DNA of 64,000 nt from Salvator merianae (lineage: Eukaryota > Chordata > Lepidosauria > Squamata > Teiidae). Shown one piece after another: positions 1 through 11,781 of the stretch; position 1 is the stretch's first letter; each line of letters opens with the position of its first letter. The stretch lies in assembly GCA_003586115.2 (NCBI GenBank), contig QVOM02000115.1:3303973-3367972 (forward strand), read 5' to 3'. Both the position numbers and the translations under genes were made by a program. A model generated the notes under the pieces. It was not told the DNA's origin. It saw only the letters and a list, made by a program, of their open reading frames with translations, and did not search any database.

Positions 1-532
1 TTAACTGCCAGGTTTTTGTTTGTAATTACAAATGAAATTGTTTTTAACTCAAGTCTCTCTCTCCTCACTTTGCATTTTTATATGATGTCTATGTGCTTTT
101 TAAGTACATTTCTAAGGAAGGCAAGATAGGAGTAATATTTTTAGTTTCAGGTTTGATTGTTCTGCTTAATTATGGAGTTCAAAATGAAACTCTGGCTGTC
201 ACAAGAGCTCGCTGGTGCCCTTCTCTGATTGTCTGATTGTCTGATGGGTTCCTCCTCCTGTGGGTCTTATTGGTTGCCTTCCCGTAGTAAGCAATTTGAG
301 GCTGTGATTGGTGGAGGTGCTCCCTGCTCAGAGTAAGGTGACTCAAAAGTTGCTTTCTCCCAGCTGTTGAAGGAGCAAATATTTATTTATTTATTCCATT
401 TATTTATATGCCGCCCTTCAGCCAGAAGACTCTGGCTTGGAGGCAGCGTAAGGTGAATGTTTTTATTTCCAGTTTGGCTCCCCAGGGTCAAATTCGCCCA
501 AAAGGTGACTGAAATACTTAGTTTGAACACAT
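1..532. mobile_element. Inverted-repeat DNA transposon copy, left end cut by window
   Basis: Collinear with the element at 11782-12570 over most of its length (shared blocks such as GCAAGATAGGAGT, AGAGCTCGCTGGTGCCC and TTCTCCCAGCTGTTGAAGG). The right end near 521-532 matches that family's terminal repeat. An (ATTT)n run and a tail of the kind found at LINE/SINE 3' ends (about 375-445) interrupt it relative to the other copy. Confidence 0.7.
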
Positions 533-619
533 CCTTAGAGAGGGAGCTTTTGTCATTGGATAGCAATTCAAATACAGCAAGGAAACAAGTATATAAATAA
601 ATATTCTGATCATTTCCAG

Positions 620-707
620 GTAATGAAAGCTGTATAGAAATACTGTTGGAACAGAAACCTTTTCGCAGCTTTAACGGCAACCTTTTCTCCCCATTGCACT
701 GTGCTGT
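620..707 (+). CDS. ANKRD44: ANKRD44 exon a
   Basis: Acceptor CCAG ends at 619 and donor GTAAGT starts at 708. Encodes [14 protein letters not shown] and then SPLHCAV, an ankyrin helix pair. The first two bases complete a Gly codon and the last two begin a Val codon. Confidence 0.93.
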
Positions 708-3700
708 GTAAGTAGAAATGTGAGCTGCATGTCTGACACCTTGTGGCTTAAGCTATATGTTAAGTTAAAGTGCATTATAAAAACAGGACTTCACGGGTGT
801 TGAAATACCTCCTTAGCTCATAATTGCAATAGGATCATTTTTCCATAACAGCTTCGGTGCATGTCTATGTCATGTTAAGTTCATTTAGGACAATTTCTGA
901 AATATTGAATTAGTCACTGTAAAGACAAAAACTAATAAAAGATGTGGAATGTTTTAATATGCCTGGCTTCCAAATCATTGTACAGTATTATAAAATTTCA
1001 CTCTATCACCACAGTAACTGTAGCATAATATTATAAAAATGATTGTACTTTCAGAACATACCACAAATTATGACAGATTTTCTGTTATATATTTGCACTT
1101 TTTCTGTAATTCAGTAGTGCTCTTGGATTTTCAGTGGGCCAAAAATGCAGTACTGTTAAATTTTGCCTTGGATAGCATTGCAATTAGCTTGTCTCTATAT
1201 TGACTATATCCATGTCACATAAAATCACATTCTAATGCTGTGTCTGGATGGTGAGCTTCAAGGTATTACTTTTGGTTTTGTATAAATTAATCTCCGGCTG
1301 GAATCCAATCTCTGCTGTGGCTAATTGTTTTAAAAAGACAGCTTTGTTATCTATGGCTTTATGTTGGCGCCATTTAAACAGGGCCAGAGTTCCAGCTCCT
1401 TACACTGATTTCCTCTCTTAGCTTAGATCATTCATCTTGATAAATGGCAACCATATATGGGTTAAGAAGAACAATAAACACTTATAATTGTGATTCTGTA
1501 TTCATCAGGCAGCCCCACTGAAATACATGGAATTCTCCTACAATGGTGATGACAGAGCTCTATTTGAGTAATTTCACTAGCTTCATCATGGCATTTGTGA
1601 ATAAACAGACTGGAGACGATTCCACACTGGCCAGTATACCAGATCAGCAAGTGTATTAAGAGCCTCCCCTCCACATGCTGGTACAGACTAAGGGAGGCCC
1701 CGGGTGAGGCCTCCCGTAGATTGCAATAAAATGTGGAAGTAAGGCTCCTAGTCCATGTGCTGGACCAGGAGTGTTGGACCAGTATACCAGCTGGTGGGGA
1801 ATCACCTTGAGAAACAGCAAATCTACGTTTAGTACAGAAGCCATAGGGTAATTTTTACAGAGCATTTATATACTCATTAGTTAGATAAAATGAGTACCTT
1901 TCAGTAGATAGTACATATTTTACCTGCAAGCATTAAGAAGACAATAGATATACATGTGGTGTACATTTTCAATAAATGTGCAAGAGAAGGGAACTGAGCC
2001 GACATGCACCTACGGTCCTCTTCCTCGCACATACATGTGTTCATAAGTTGTGAAGAGTTTACATGTTGCAGCTTGTATACATCTGCAGTTCAATCCACCC
2101 ATCCTTTAATGTATTTTATGGCACAGACAGGCAACATGCAGTCCTGAAGAAATCAGGTAACCAAATGATGTACATGTATGGGGAAAACAGCTTAGTCTGT
2201 CCATTGAGTCTCCTGTATCTTTGCACACTGTGCTTCATGCTAGAGATACCAAGTGTAAAAGACATGCTAAAGGAAGTAGGCAAATTCCAGTATATAATCA
2301 TCTTTGTTTCAACAGAATCAACGATCATGAAAATTGTGCGTCACTACTCATTGGGACCATTGGTGCCAACATTGTTAATTGCAGAGATGATAAGGGCAGG
2401 TAAGAATTGCTTGGATAAGGAGAACTTCTATAGCTGTTGTTATTAGGGTTTTTTCCCTTTGGAAATCTTCTGGTGCAGCTGGAACAGGTGCTGCTATGTT
2501 TCAGTTCATGCCAACATAATGCAGTTGAGACACCTGTCAACGTACTCAGCATCATATTTTGTGAGAAGAATAGAAGAAATGCTTTATGAGGCAATTATAA
2601 CTACCATTCCTTAAGATATTCTAGCAACTTTATTGCCACTTTTCAGTGCCAATATCATTCACTAGACGCTCTTGTGTTACTTGTATACAGTTATTTGATT
2701 TACAAATGCCTATTAAATAAGGCATCTGCAAAACTGGATGGAAATAAAAACAGAGCACCTTCTGTCTGCTTTCCATGCACAGCCTACATTTTCTATAGGT
2801 TTATGAGGCAGGCATTCTTCCTGGTCATGAGATATGTTGCATGGCAAATGCCTCTTAAAAGCAAGCAGGAAGTTATTTTCTTCAGGCAGGCACAAGAGTA
2901 AAAGTTCTATGAATGAATCTCTGTTAGGGAGGAGTACTATGTATAATCTCTAACATTCAGTATATTCTTTATATAAACATAAGAACGTAAGAAGAGCCCT
3001 GCTGCATCAGGCCATGGCCCATCTAGTCCAGGATCCTGTCTCACACAGTGGTCCACCAATTGCTCCTGGACATTCTCAAGCAGAATAAAAAGGCAAAATC
3101 TTCACCTGCTCTCAACTCCCTGCAAATGGCCTTTAGAAGCATCCTGCCTATCTCTCCACCCTGGAGCCAGTAGCTAGGCATCCATTCTAGTAGCTGTTGA
3201 TACATTTGACCTCCATGAATCTGTCCAATCTGTTCTTAAAGATATCCAGGCTGATTGCTTTCACCGCCTCTTCTGGTAGTAAATTCCATAGACCAATGAC
3301 CCTCTGCTTCTAACTCTCTTGCCCATCAGCTTCATAGAGTGCCCCTGGTTCTAGCATTGTGCGATGGAGAAAATATTTTTTTCTCTATCCACCTTTACCA
3401 TACTGTGCACGATTTTTTATACTTCAATCAGGTCCCCTGTTAAATGCTGTGGTTCAAGGCTGAAGAGGCCCAGACGTTGCACCCTGATTTTTTGAAGATC
3501 GTTGTTACATTTTCTACCCTCCAGTCTTCAGGCACAAAGCCTGATCTTAGGGAAAGATTATGTATTTTGACTAGAAGCTCAGCAAGCTCTTCAAGTACTC
3601 TCAGATGAATGCCATCTGGTCTTGGTGATTTGTTAGTACTTAATTTATTAAAACATGCAAGTACCTCCTCCCTGCTTACCTCTATCCAGTTTAATTCTTC

Positions 3701-6700
3701 TGACTTTCTCCCTGAAAACATTGACTCAGCTGCTGTCATATGCTCTCTGTCTTCCTCAGTGAAAACAGAGGCAAAGAATTCATTTAGCCTTTCTGCAATC
3801 CCTGTGTTCTCTTTAATTATCCCTTTCTGTCCATTATTATCTAATGGTCCAACTGCTTTTCTGGTTGGATTCCTACTCCAGATATAATTCAAGAAATTCT
3901 TGTTAATTTTCTTGATGTTCTTAGCAATGTGCTCCTCAAAATTCTTTTTAGCATTCCTGATTGCTGCTTTGCATTTATTCTGCCGGAGTTTGTGTTTCTT
4001 CCTGTACTACTCATTAGGACAAGCCTTCCATTTTCTGGATGATCTTTCCTTCTAATACTTCCTGTACTGCACTTCTCATTAGTTCCAAAAGTAGGTGTCT
4101 TGTTCAGTTGTGTCCGACTCTTCATGATGCCATGGATCGCAGCATACCAGGCCTTTCTGTTCTCTACTGCATTCCCTAGTATGCCCAAATTGATGTTAAT
4201 TGCTTCCATGTAAATGAATGTTAACTATACTCATAGTTTGCAAAAGGAAATCAAAGATCAATGGTATTTCAAGTATTCAAAACATTTGAAATGACTATGC
4301 CCCTCTTAGATGGGGAAACTCAGCCCTAAGGCAAGGTGTGCACTTACCTCACACTTACCTAGCCGCACCTTGCTCCTGGTTACCCTTCCTAGCCTTCATG
4401 AACCCCAGAGAGAGCAGAGCTTCCTGATGCCATATTGGGCCATGCAATAAGGTCATTAATGATATCATATTGTGGCCCACCATGATTCAGGGCCAACCAA
4501 GGCTTCTCTAGCCCTTGAATGCAAATGATAAAATGTTATGTATCATGTAGAAGGGTGTAGTCGTTTCAAATGCTTCAGACACTTTATACAATTGGCATGC
4601 CAATGTGACTTTTTTGCATAGCAGAGGCAAAGGGGAGGAATGCAGCTATTTTAGTACTCCATATATATACCTTTTTCTTCTATGACCTCAGTGCTGTCTT
4701 TGACTCTTGGGAACTGTAGTTCAGAAACATTAGAGGGAATTAGTTTATACAAGACAGAAAACAAAGCCCTGGTTTTAAAAAAGGCAGAACAAAGAAAGCC
4801 TTTATTTTGTTAAATCCGCCCACAATATTAGATGCCTCACTCAAATATCTCATCAAAAGTAAATTGCCCTAAAAAAATGTAGAAGTAAATTGCCCTAAAA
4901 ATGTTAAATAAAAACCTCTGCAGAATTAGTACCAATATTAAAATACTCAGAGCCATGCTTGTGGTCCAATGAGGAATGGTGTTTTTTTGTGTTTTTTTTT
5001 AGTATTAATGCCTGTCTTTAGCAGCATTTGTTGGAATGTTAATACAAGAACAGGATCAGTACTGGGTCAAAATATTTTATTATCCTTTAAAAGTTATCCC
5101 TTTGCTGTTGATGAAGTAGGCTTAGTCTATGAAAGCTCATGCTATCGAGTTCTTTCTCTCTGTTAGTCTCTAAGGTGCTACTAGACTCCCTTGCTTACTG
5201 GTTCAAACTAACTTGGCTATGACTTTGAATTCTGATCAAGGGTGGGAAGTGCGCATGCTTTCGTGCCCCGTTGAGCAAAACAGCAGCTGCGCCGCTCTCC
5301 TTCTGCATCTTGTTTAAAAAAAAAAAAAAAAGAATTCTGATCAAGGGTTAGCACCACAGAAAAGGGTTGATGTTGATCAGTGGCAACTAACACAATAGAA
5401 ATGGCGGGGCACTGGGGAATGGGCTAGGCTTCTATTGGAACCTTGTCTTTGAGCTCTCCAAGCTGCATTTTGACCTCAAACCATGGTTCAGAGAAATCAA
5501 ATGTGAGGCTTTAATCAGAGACAAACTCCTCCCCTGCCTCTCTACTGCTTAGGTCACCATAAATGACAGCCATGCTTTCTCAAACAAACATCAGGCTTAA
5601 CCATCAGCCAAATTGGATGTGCCCAATTCAGCTGGTTAGCTGTGGTGGTCATTGGACCATTCTTGATCATTGTCCTCCTTGCAAAAAGCTAGTGTCACCC
5701 AGTGGTAGTTACCCCCTCCGCCTAATGGTAAGAGAACTGTATTTTTTTTGGTTTCCAAAGCTCTAATCACTGTTTCTTCTTAGAACACCACTTCATGCAG
5801 CAGCCTTTGCTGACCATGTGGAATGCTTACAACTTCTTTTAAGCCACAATGCACAAGTAAATGCTGCAGATAAATCAGGGAGAACACCACTTACAATGGC
5901 TGCTGAAAAAGGGCATGTAGGTGCTGTAGGTAAGTACGTATTTGCTGGGAACTCGATGGGAATTAATGACTTCGGTATGCATCTACAGATATTGTTTCGT
6001 CTAATAAGAGAAAACAATCTTTGTATATTAAAAATAGCTAACTTTTTTGAAATCTAGAGATCTTTCACTTCTAAGCATGATTTTGCTAAGACTTTCCAAC
6101 CTTATAATTTGCTGCCTAAACATACCAATGGATAAATATATCACAAATAATCTGTTCAACTGTGTCATGCATGCTGTGATTAGTAATTCCCTGGATAGGG
6201 CAAGTAAACAGAAGCTTTACCTATGTTTTGGTAACATATTATTTTGAGTTCTGCTATACAGTATATGCATGTTGAAATGCCATTGAGGTTTGCTGAGAAA
6301 TTATGATTATCACAATTAGCAACACACTTCTTGGGGCTCATTCAATATTATCTTGCCTTGGGGAAGATTTTGGTGGAACCAGGGCTGTATTCACATCCAG
6401 TGTTTAAGATGAACTGAAGCAGTCCCTTGTTTCCAGGATCACACCCAAAAACACCCTTCTGGGTTTTTTCCAAGCTATCCCCCACCAGAACAAATAATTG
6501 GGTTCAGCATTTGAACTTTAACTAAACAATGGTGCCTTGTAGCTGTTGTAGATGGACGGTCTTCCCAGCTTACTCTTTCTCTACCACTCACCTCAAACAA
6601 AGTGACTCTTCTGGTGACAGTTGGGGGGGGGGTGTTGCTAGGAGGTGATGGGGGGGGTCCTCCCAGCTTACTCTTTCTCTACCACTCACCTCAAACAAAG

Positions 6701-9700
6701 TGACTCTTCTGGTGACAGTTGGGGGGGGGGTTGCTAGGAGGTGATGGGGGGGGGTCCTCCCAGCTTACTTTTTCTCTACCACTCCTCTCAGACAAAGTGG
6801 CTCTTTTGATGACAGTTGAGGGAGAGAAGAATCACTGCTGAAGACTTATAGAAGATGTTCATAAGTTTTCTCCTGAATTAATCTCTTTGCATCCATTGAG
6901 GGTTTTACTGTACCTTAATAAGCATGCTTAACATTGTGGCATTAATGTCATTTTAAATGTAATCTGGGCCTAAGCATTGTCATGAATCTATTGAATTGCA
7001 AGTTTTATTACTTTGAATATTTTAAGTCACATCTTTTTTGAGAGTTCAGGAAAATTGGGTAATAAGTGTCTTAATGAAATACATATAGCTATATATTATG
7101 CAATCTTATATGTAAATGATATGAATAGACACTGAAAGTAAGGTAACTCTTATTTTGAAATAATTTTCTGGTATGTTTTGTTTCTCTATATTTTAGATTT
7201 TTTGGTGAACAGCGCCAAGGCTGACCTAACTTTGAAAGATAAGGATTTGAATACATGCTTGCACTTGGCTAGCAGTAAAGTATGTTTTAAAACACTGTAT
7301 GTATTTTTTTAAAAATATGCTTCATTAATAGAAAAGCACATTATAAATATATTTCTGTATTACAGGGACATGAAAAATGTGCCTTGTTGATACTTGACAA
7401 GATACAAGAACAGAGCCTTATTAATGCAAAAAACAATGCATTGCAAACGTAAGTTTGTTTACTAAAGCTGATATTTATAGGCTGCTACTTCTGCAGTTTT
7501 GCTTTCCAAGTGAGATTTTGAATGTTGTGAGGAAATATTTGTGGAATCCTACACTCTTGAGCACTTGAGCAGACCGCCTGACATGCACTAAGCCTGTTTT
7601 AATCTAGATATCATATGTTCCAGACCTCTTCATATTGCTGCACAAAATGGCTTGAAGATGGTAGTTGAGGAGTTATTAGCCAAAGGGGCATGTGTACTAG
7701 CACTGGATGAAAATGGTAAGTACCAGTGTTAACTCTGGGTCATCGTTCAATACATGTGTGTCCATGTTTCTAAAAGGTGTATAGGATTGTTAGATAATGC
7801 TAATTATGAAAAAAAAAAAAATTCTGTACTTTTTAAGGCAAAAAGGTTTTCTTAAGTACTAAATACTTTTTATTTAATATGCTTTATATGCATTGTGGTA
7901 GCACTTTTTTAAATTTTATTTGAATGTTGCGGTTGCAACCATTCTTTATTATAGTAGCATTTTATGGTTATAAAAAAGGGCACTAGAAAATGTTAATTTC
8001 CTATAATAAAGGATTCTGTATTTTTAAAGATGTAATTAAAGTATGCTAAGGGAGAAATGAAGAATCACAGGATTTTTTAACCGTATTCTGATTTATTTGG
8101 TGATTATATTGTTTGTACTGTGTAAGGTAAGTTGCTGCCACCCTATACACTTAGATATGTGTGATTTCATGTATTTTAACAATTCCATTGAAAATTTAAT
8201 TTAGCCCCTATCTCTGAATAACAGTAAAGCAAAGAGAAATGTGTACTACCAGTAAACTCTAGCTTTGAACTTTTTGTTACTAGAGTCTTAAATTGTTGAG
8301 TGAACAGCAGTCAGATATGGACATAATAGTTACTAACCATGAATGATTCTCTAAACTATGAGCACTTCAAAATATGGGACCTATTTCCAACCTCTAGGGG
8401 TAGCCCACCTTCATGCTGAACAAAGTCTAAAATCCATGTAGTTAATTCTGTATAATCTATATGCCTTTGGATGTAGGTTTTCCAATATTTAAAAAATCTG
8501 GACTTCTCTCCTGGATATATGAAAGTTTTCTAGTGCACTTAAAAGAACTCATCAGGGCTGTGTCTCCACTTCCTGCCATGGGCATGATCCACAAGCTGGA
8601 GAATATGACTCCTGCCAAGGTGCCCTGGGAGAATGTGACTCCTGCCCAAGGTGCCCTGGGTGGGCATGCAAAATCACACTCCAGTGACAAGTGCCTCCTC
8701 TCTTGCTTCGTCAGGTACCAGCACACACTGAAGTGGAGACCAAGAAACAGCCAGTGACGCAATCGGCTTAGTATGAAAGCTCCCAGGCCCCTCCCCCCAT
8801 GACTATGGAGACAGGGCCTGGGTGTCAGGTTTTGAAAGCTAGAAGTAAACAGTAATAATTAAATCTTGAACTAAATTTTGGTTGACCAGTCAAAAAAATA
8901 ATTTGGAAATGCAATCTCATTTACAAATTTTTATTTGGTTACATTGCCCAGAAAGTAGGGAACCACACAACTAGATTTATGTGTTGAAGGATGAATTGAG
9001 CTTGCGTTTTTCTACTGGGAATCAGTACCTATAATGCCAACACAACACAATTTGTGATGCTGGTCTTAGACTATAATAATAAGGAAGCAAGCAATTTATC
9101 ATGTAGTACTTGGGGAGTGAGCTCTTGTGGATCATTCCTTCTTTAAAAATCCCTTTCGATGAACTTATGTAGTTGAGGACAAAGTTGCTTCTGATTTCCC
9201 AACCACTGCCTGATCTGTAAGACGATTTGCAGAAACACTTCTTGAACTAGCATCAACAGCCCCCTTGTTTATTTTCACAGATTTGTGGTCCATGGTGTAA
9301 AAAGTATGGAGATAGTAACTCCAGAATTGTAGCCCACAGTTACATTTAGTCTCTGTCTGTATCCTGCATTATTCAAAAGATAGGAAGAACCGGAAGTGGA
9401 GAAGAGGCCAACCCATTGTGCAATGCCTGTCCTCCTGTTCTGTTGACTTTCCCCAGGGTATTCCAAGTGATTCACTGGCATTTGTTCATCCATCTTACCT
9501 ATCACTACATGACAACCAGTCAGGGCCAGTAGAGATGTTCAGCATTTTTGGCAAACCTTTTTTTACTGACCACCAGGAGGCAGTTCTATTTTGTGAGTTA
9601 TTGCTGCTTTCCCATGCAAAGTATGCTTCCATAACCCACCAAGTAACTGCTTGGACTGCAGATTATGGAATCGTGGTGGAGAAGCTTATGGTTTCCACTT

Positions 9701-11323
9701 TCATGCACTTCTTCCCAATATGTGAGGGAATAGCCACACCCTCAACTGGATATGGACAAGCTTTTCATGTCTATATGGCCTTTAATTACATTTATTGCTT
9801 GTTTCAATAATTGCTGGAAGCTTTCTAGCTGGTTTAATAGCAAGGTAACAGTTGTGGAGCTATCTGAAGATTACTGGGTTTCATTTGCAGAGCAACTTTT
9901 ATCTTGTCAATGTTTGTGGTTTGCTTACCCATAAAGCATTGCCATATCCGAACTCTTCTACTAGGGGAAGGCTGTCACCTTCAGTGTGTGACATTGCAGT
10001 TATTTGCCTGTGCCAGCTATTTGGCTGGTTTTGTTTGCCATCCATTCCTAACTCAAACTCACACAGCCTCAAACTGGGGGCTGTGTTCATACACAGCAAA
10101 ACAAAACAAAACATCCTCATTCAAAAGCATCTTAGGGACAGTATGGTCCTTGTTTTCTCATCCCATCTCTCATCCACTTTTTCTAAACTGGAATGTTCAT
10201 GAGAAGGAGCAGGGGCAGACTGGCCTGTGACGGATCCTCCCCATTGACTACCTCTAAGCCATGTCTGTGCCGCCTTAGAGGGACTTTTTTAAACTATGTG
10301 AGAATGCAGCCAGAGTTTGGAAGGGCCATATAAATAGCCCTGGCCAATTTTCTGCATCCATAAACCCAGCATGCTTCCATTGTAGGGGTCACCTCTGGGA
10401 GAAATGGCTGCTGGTGAAGGTTAAAGGCCATCTGAGTCGTTCCATGCTGCTGTGACCCTGGTGACTGGGGAATCCACACTGGCACTGGCAAGGCCTATCA
10501 GGGCAGGAGCATGCATGCTATCCTACCCACTCAACCCCAACAAGGGTTATTTGGGGATTACTTATTGTGGGAAAGTATTTCCCTATAAAATGATTTGGGG
10601 GGGGGCGGGGGGCGGGGTGTGTCGCTAAACTGTCAGATATATTTCTCAAACATTCTGGATTTATTTTTGATCGAGTCATTGTTCTCAGGAAGAGAGTTTT
10701 CCATATGGTGTGAACTGAGGCCAAAACATGTCTTGGTTAACAAAGCTGATGGCAGTTCATGTTCTCCCTGTGGAATGTGATTTACTTATGTGTACATTTC
10801 ATTTTGTGGAGGCTGTAAATTGCCTGTTGCTGCTTTTTATTTTTAAAACAGTGCTTGTTTCAGTCGTATTAGCTGAATTGTATACTTCCACAGCATGCCT
10901 AATTTATAAAAGTAACATTGCCTTGCCTGCTGTACTTGTGACTAAACAAACATCTCCAGGCTACACATTCATCTCGAGATGTATCTGAGGAATGCTCAGG
11001 TCTCTTCCCAGTACCCTTAGTACTAACCATTGCTTTGTCTGCGTTTGTGCCCAGGTCATACTCCAGCCCTGGCTTGCGCTCCTAACAAAGACGTGGCTGA
11101 CTGCCTGGCACTCATTTTGGCTTCCATGATGCCTTTCTCTCCTTCCAGTACAATGACGGCTCTCAACTTCATTTCTTTTAAAAAAGACAGTTTGAGCAGG
11201 ACTCATCTCTGCAATAACTCAAATATGAGTAGCACTGTTAATTCATACATTAAACCCTTAAATAACAATGTAGGAACAGAAAATGGATACAGTGAAAATG
11301 ATTCTGATTCAGAAACGTTTTGA
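620..11323 (+). CDS. ANKRD44: ANKRD44 C-terminal coding exons (5' part outside window)
   Basis: Serine/threonine-protein phosphatase 6 regulatory ankyrin repeat subunit B, a scaffold thought to target PP6 catalytic complexes. Seven coding exons join in one frame: 620-707, 2316-2399, 5784-5929, 7197-7279, 7366-7448, 7624-7715 and 11055-11323. After two bases that finish a split Gly codon they give 280 codons plus TGA. The translation shows successive ankyrin repeats with the TPLHxAA signature (for example [19 protein letters not shown]), then the conserved family tail [16 protein letters not shown] and the acidic end NDSDSETF. All junctions are GT/AG and phases match. The sequence follows the ANKRD44 paralogue rather than ANKRD28 or ANKRD52 ([14 protein letters not shown] and the [15 protein letters not shown] tail). 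The N-terminal repeats, about two thirds of a protein of roughly 1000 residues, lie upstream of the window. PGAP1 follows downstream on the same strand. Confidence 0.95.
708..2315 (+). other. ANKRD44: ANKRD44 intron with hairpin repeat
   Basis: AT-rich intron. The only structure seen is an imperfect inverted repeat at about 1625-1800. Its layout (shared CCACATGCTGGTAC-like half and mirrored half) resembles the short hairpin elements at 16620 and 46703. No exon-like sequence was found. Confidence 0.6.
2316..2399 (+). CDS. ANKRD44: ANKRD44 exon b
   Basis: Acceptor AACAG, donor GTAAGA at 2400. Encodes [16 protein letters not shown] and then CRDDKG, continuing the ankyrin repeat. The split Val and Arg codons join correctly on both sides. 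Confidence 0.94.
2977..4085 (-). mobile_element. CR1-family LINE, 5'-truncated with internal deletion
   Basis: Read on the minus strand, 3892-3480 encodes the N-terminal part of a CR1-type reverse transcriptase ([51 protein letters not shown]). The reading then jumps to the CR1 3' region: a WN-LP-EAV-FKNRLD-like motif near 3300-3220 and the common reptile CR1 3' end down to 2977. The catalytic middle of the RT is missing and stops break the frame. It is a dead copy. Confidence 0.85.
4098..4212 (-). mobile_element. Bov-B (RTE) LINE 3' fragment
   Basis: The minus strand encodes [19 protein letters not shown], the characteristic C-terminal translation of Bov-B, with the GAGTCGGACACAACTGAAC tail typical of its 3' end. 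Bov-B is abundant in squamates and known for horizontal transfer between reptiles and ruminants. About 115 bases remain. Confidence 0.85.
5090..5200 (+). repeat. Amniote repeat with hammerhead-like core
   Basis: The stretch resembles a repeat common in turtles and other reptiles ('GATGAAGT..GAAAGCTCATGCT..TTAGTCTCTAAGGTGC'). At 5108-5134 it has TTGATGA, a six-pair stem with a TTA loop (5116-5130) and then GAAA, the order of a hammerhead ribozyme core. One core base differs from CUGAUGA. Helices I and III are not obvious. Confidence 0.5.
5227..5348 (+). mobile_element. Short poly(A)-tailed insertion with 17-bp target duplication
   Basis: The 17 bases GAATTCTGATCAAGGGT occur at 5227-5243 and exactly again at 5332-5348. 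Between them lie about 70 unique GC-richer bases ending in an A16 tract. This is the signature of LINE endonuclease-mediated retroposition of a polyadenylated RNA. The source RNA was not recognised: no SINE promoter boxes and no protein similarity seen. Confidence 0.85.
5784..5929 (+). CDS. ANKRD44: ANKRD44 exon c
   Basis: Acceptor TTAG, donor GTAAGT at 5930. Encodes a complete ankyrin repeat ([19 protein letters not shown]) and most of the next ([17 protein letters not shown]). Confidence 0.95.
6560..6823. repeat. G-rich minisatellite, about 98-bp unit, 2.7 copies
   Basis: Units begin at 6560, 6658 and 6755 with TC(C/T)TCCCAGCTTACT. The first two copies are nearly identical and each contains two G-runs of seven or more around TTGCTAGGAGGTGAT. 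It lies in an ANKRD44 intron and may form G-quadruplex structures. Confidence 0.9.
7197..7279 (+). CDS. ANKRD44: ANKRD44 exon d
   Basis: Acceptor TTTTAG, donor GTATGT at 7280. Encodes [19 protein letters not shown] followed by LHLASSK. It ends on a codon boundary before the next exon's GHEKCALL. Confidence 0.94.
7366..7448 (+). CDS. ANKRD44: ANKRD44 exon e
   Basis: Acceptor TTACAG, donor GTAAGT at 7449. Encodes [20 protein letters not shown], diagnostic for ANKRD44. Only 86 bases of intron separate it from exon d. Confidence 0.95.
7624..7715 (+). CDS. ANKRD44: ANKRD44 exon f
   Basis: Acceptor TTCCAG, donor GTAAGT at 7716. Encodes [20 protein letters not shown] and then LDEN, the last canonical ankyrin repeat. 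Confidence 0.94.
8555..8818. mobile_element. Possible inverted-repeat element in ANKRD44 intron
   Basis: The left end GGGCTGTGTCTCCACT is approximately the inverse complement of the right end ATGGAGACAGGGCC. The interior has a 32-bp tandem duplication (GACTCCTGCC-AAGGTGCCCTGGG twice at 8600-8660). No clear target duplication. Confidence 0.4.
10079..10311 (-). mobile_element. Harbinger-type MITE, degenerate copy
   Basis: Ends are GGCTGTGTTCATAC and its partner TGAGAATGCAGCC. The interior (GGAATGTTCATGAGAAGGAGC and the flanking CATCCACTTTTTCTAAAC) is the inverse complement of the inner element at 20000-20213. Target duplication not preserved. Confidence 0.65.
11055..11323 (+). CDS. ANKRD44: ANKRD44 last coding exon
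   Basis: Acceptor CCCAG at 11050-11054. Encodes [20 protein letters not shown], a Ser/Thr/Asn-rich linker and the acidic terminus DSDSETF, with stop TGA at 11321-11323. In human this exon is used by the isoform with the ANKRD28-like tail. No alternative short terminal exon was recognised here. Confidence 0.94.
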
Positions 11324-11781
11324 TTTTAGCACGCAAAGCCCCTCTTATGCTTGCAATTGGATTTAAGTTGGTAATTTCCTTAAAAAGACCTGAATCCCAG
11401 AATTATAGCTGACCTTCACTTATGCCTGGAATGAAAACAAGTTAGATAAGGAAAGGCTTATGGTTGGTGTTAAATGGAGCCTTTCAGAAAACGTTTGAGA
11501 GGAATGCACTCTTATTAATATGCTATTGTACTATTTCCAGCTTTGTCATGCTTTCCGTAGGTTCTCAGAACCCCTGTGGAATTGTCTACCTCCTATTTTA
11601 TGCAGAAAGCAAAAGCTGCCTTTTTCTGTTTTGACAGCACAATTAAACAGGGAACTAAAATGTAACATGTTAGCTACAATATAGTGTTAAGATGAAGACT
11701 TTTTTTCCAGCACAGTGTTTGCAGGTCATAGAAGGAAACTTGCATCTCTCTTCAGTTTATCATCAGTTTAAAGATACCTTG

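Larger units (their letters stand above)
2400..5783 (+). other. ANKRD44: ANKRD44 intron rich in LINE fragments
   Basis: Holds a CR1 copy, a Bov-B tail, a hammerhead-like repeat and a poly(A)-tailed insert, each listed separately. The stretch 4210-4960 shows nothing recognisable. Confidence 0.8.
7716..11054 (+). other. ANKRD44: ANKRD44 intron, 3.3 kb
   Basis: Apart from the inverted-repeat elements at 8555 and 10079 and a G-run tract at 10597-10618, no features were recognised. Open frames around 9418-10230 have no recognisable similarity or splice context. Confidence 0.6.

Noticed and set aside
2063..2446. 127-codon + strand frame overlapping ANKRD44 exon b
   Set aside because: It runs through the intron acceptor in a different frame from the ankyrin exon and has no recognised similarity.
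3440..3892. 150-codon minus-strand frame as a host gene
   Set aside because: The translation is CR1 reverse transcriptase and runs into the CR1 3' end.
9418..10230. Overlapping open frames of 116-130 codons in an ANKRD44 intron
   Set aside because: No similarity recognised, no splice sites in phase with ANKRD44, and overlapping frames are expected by chance.
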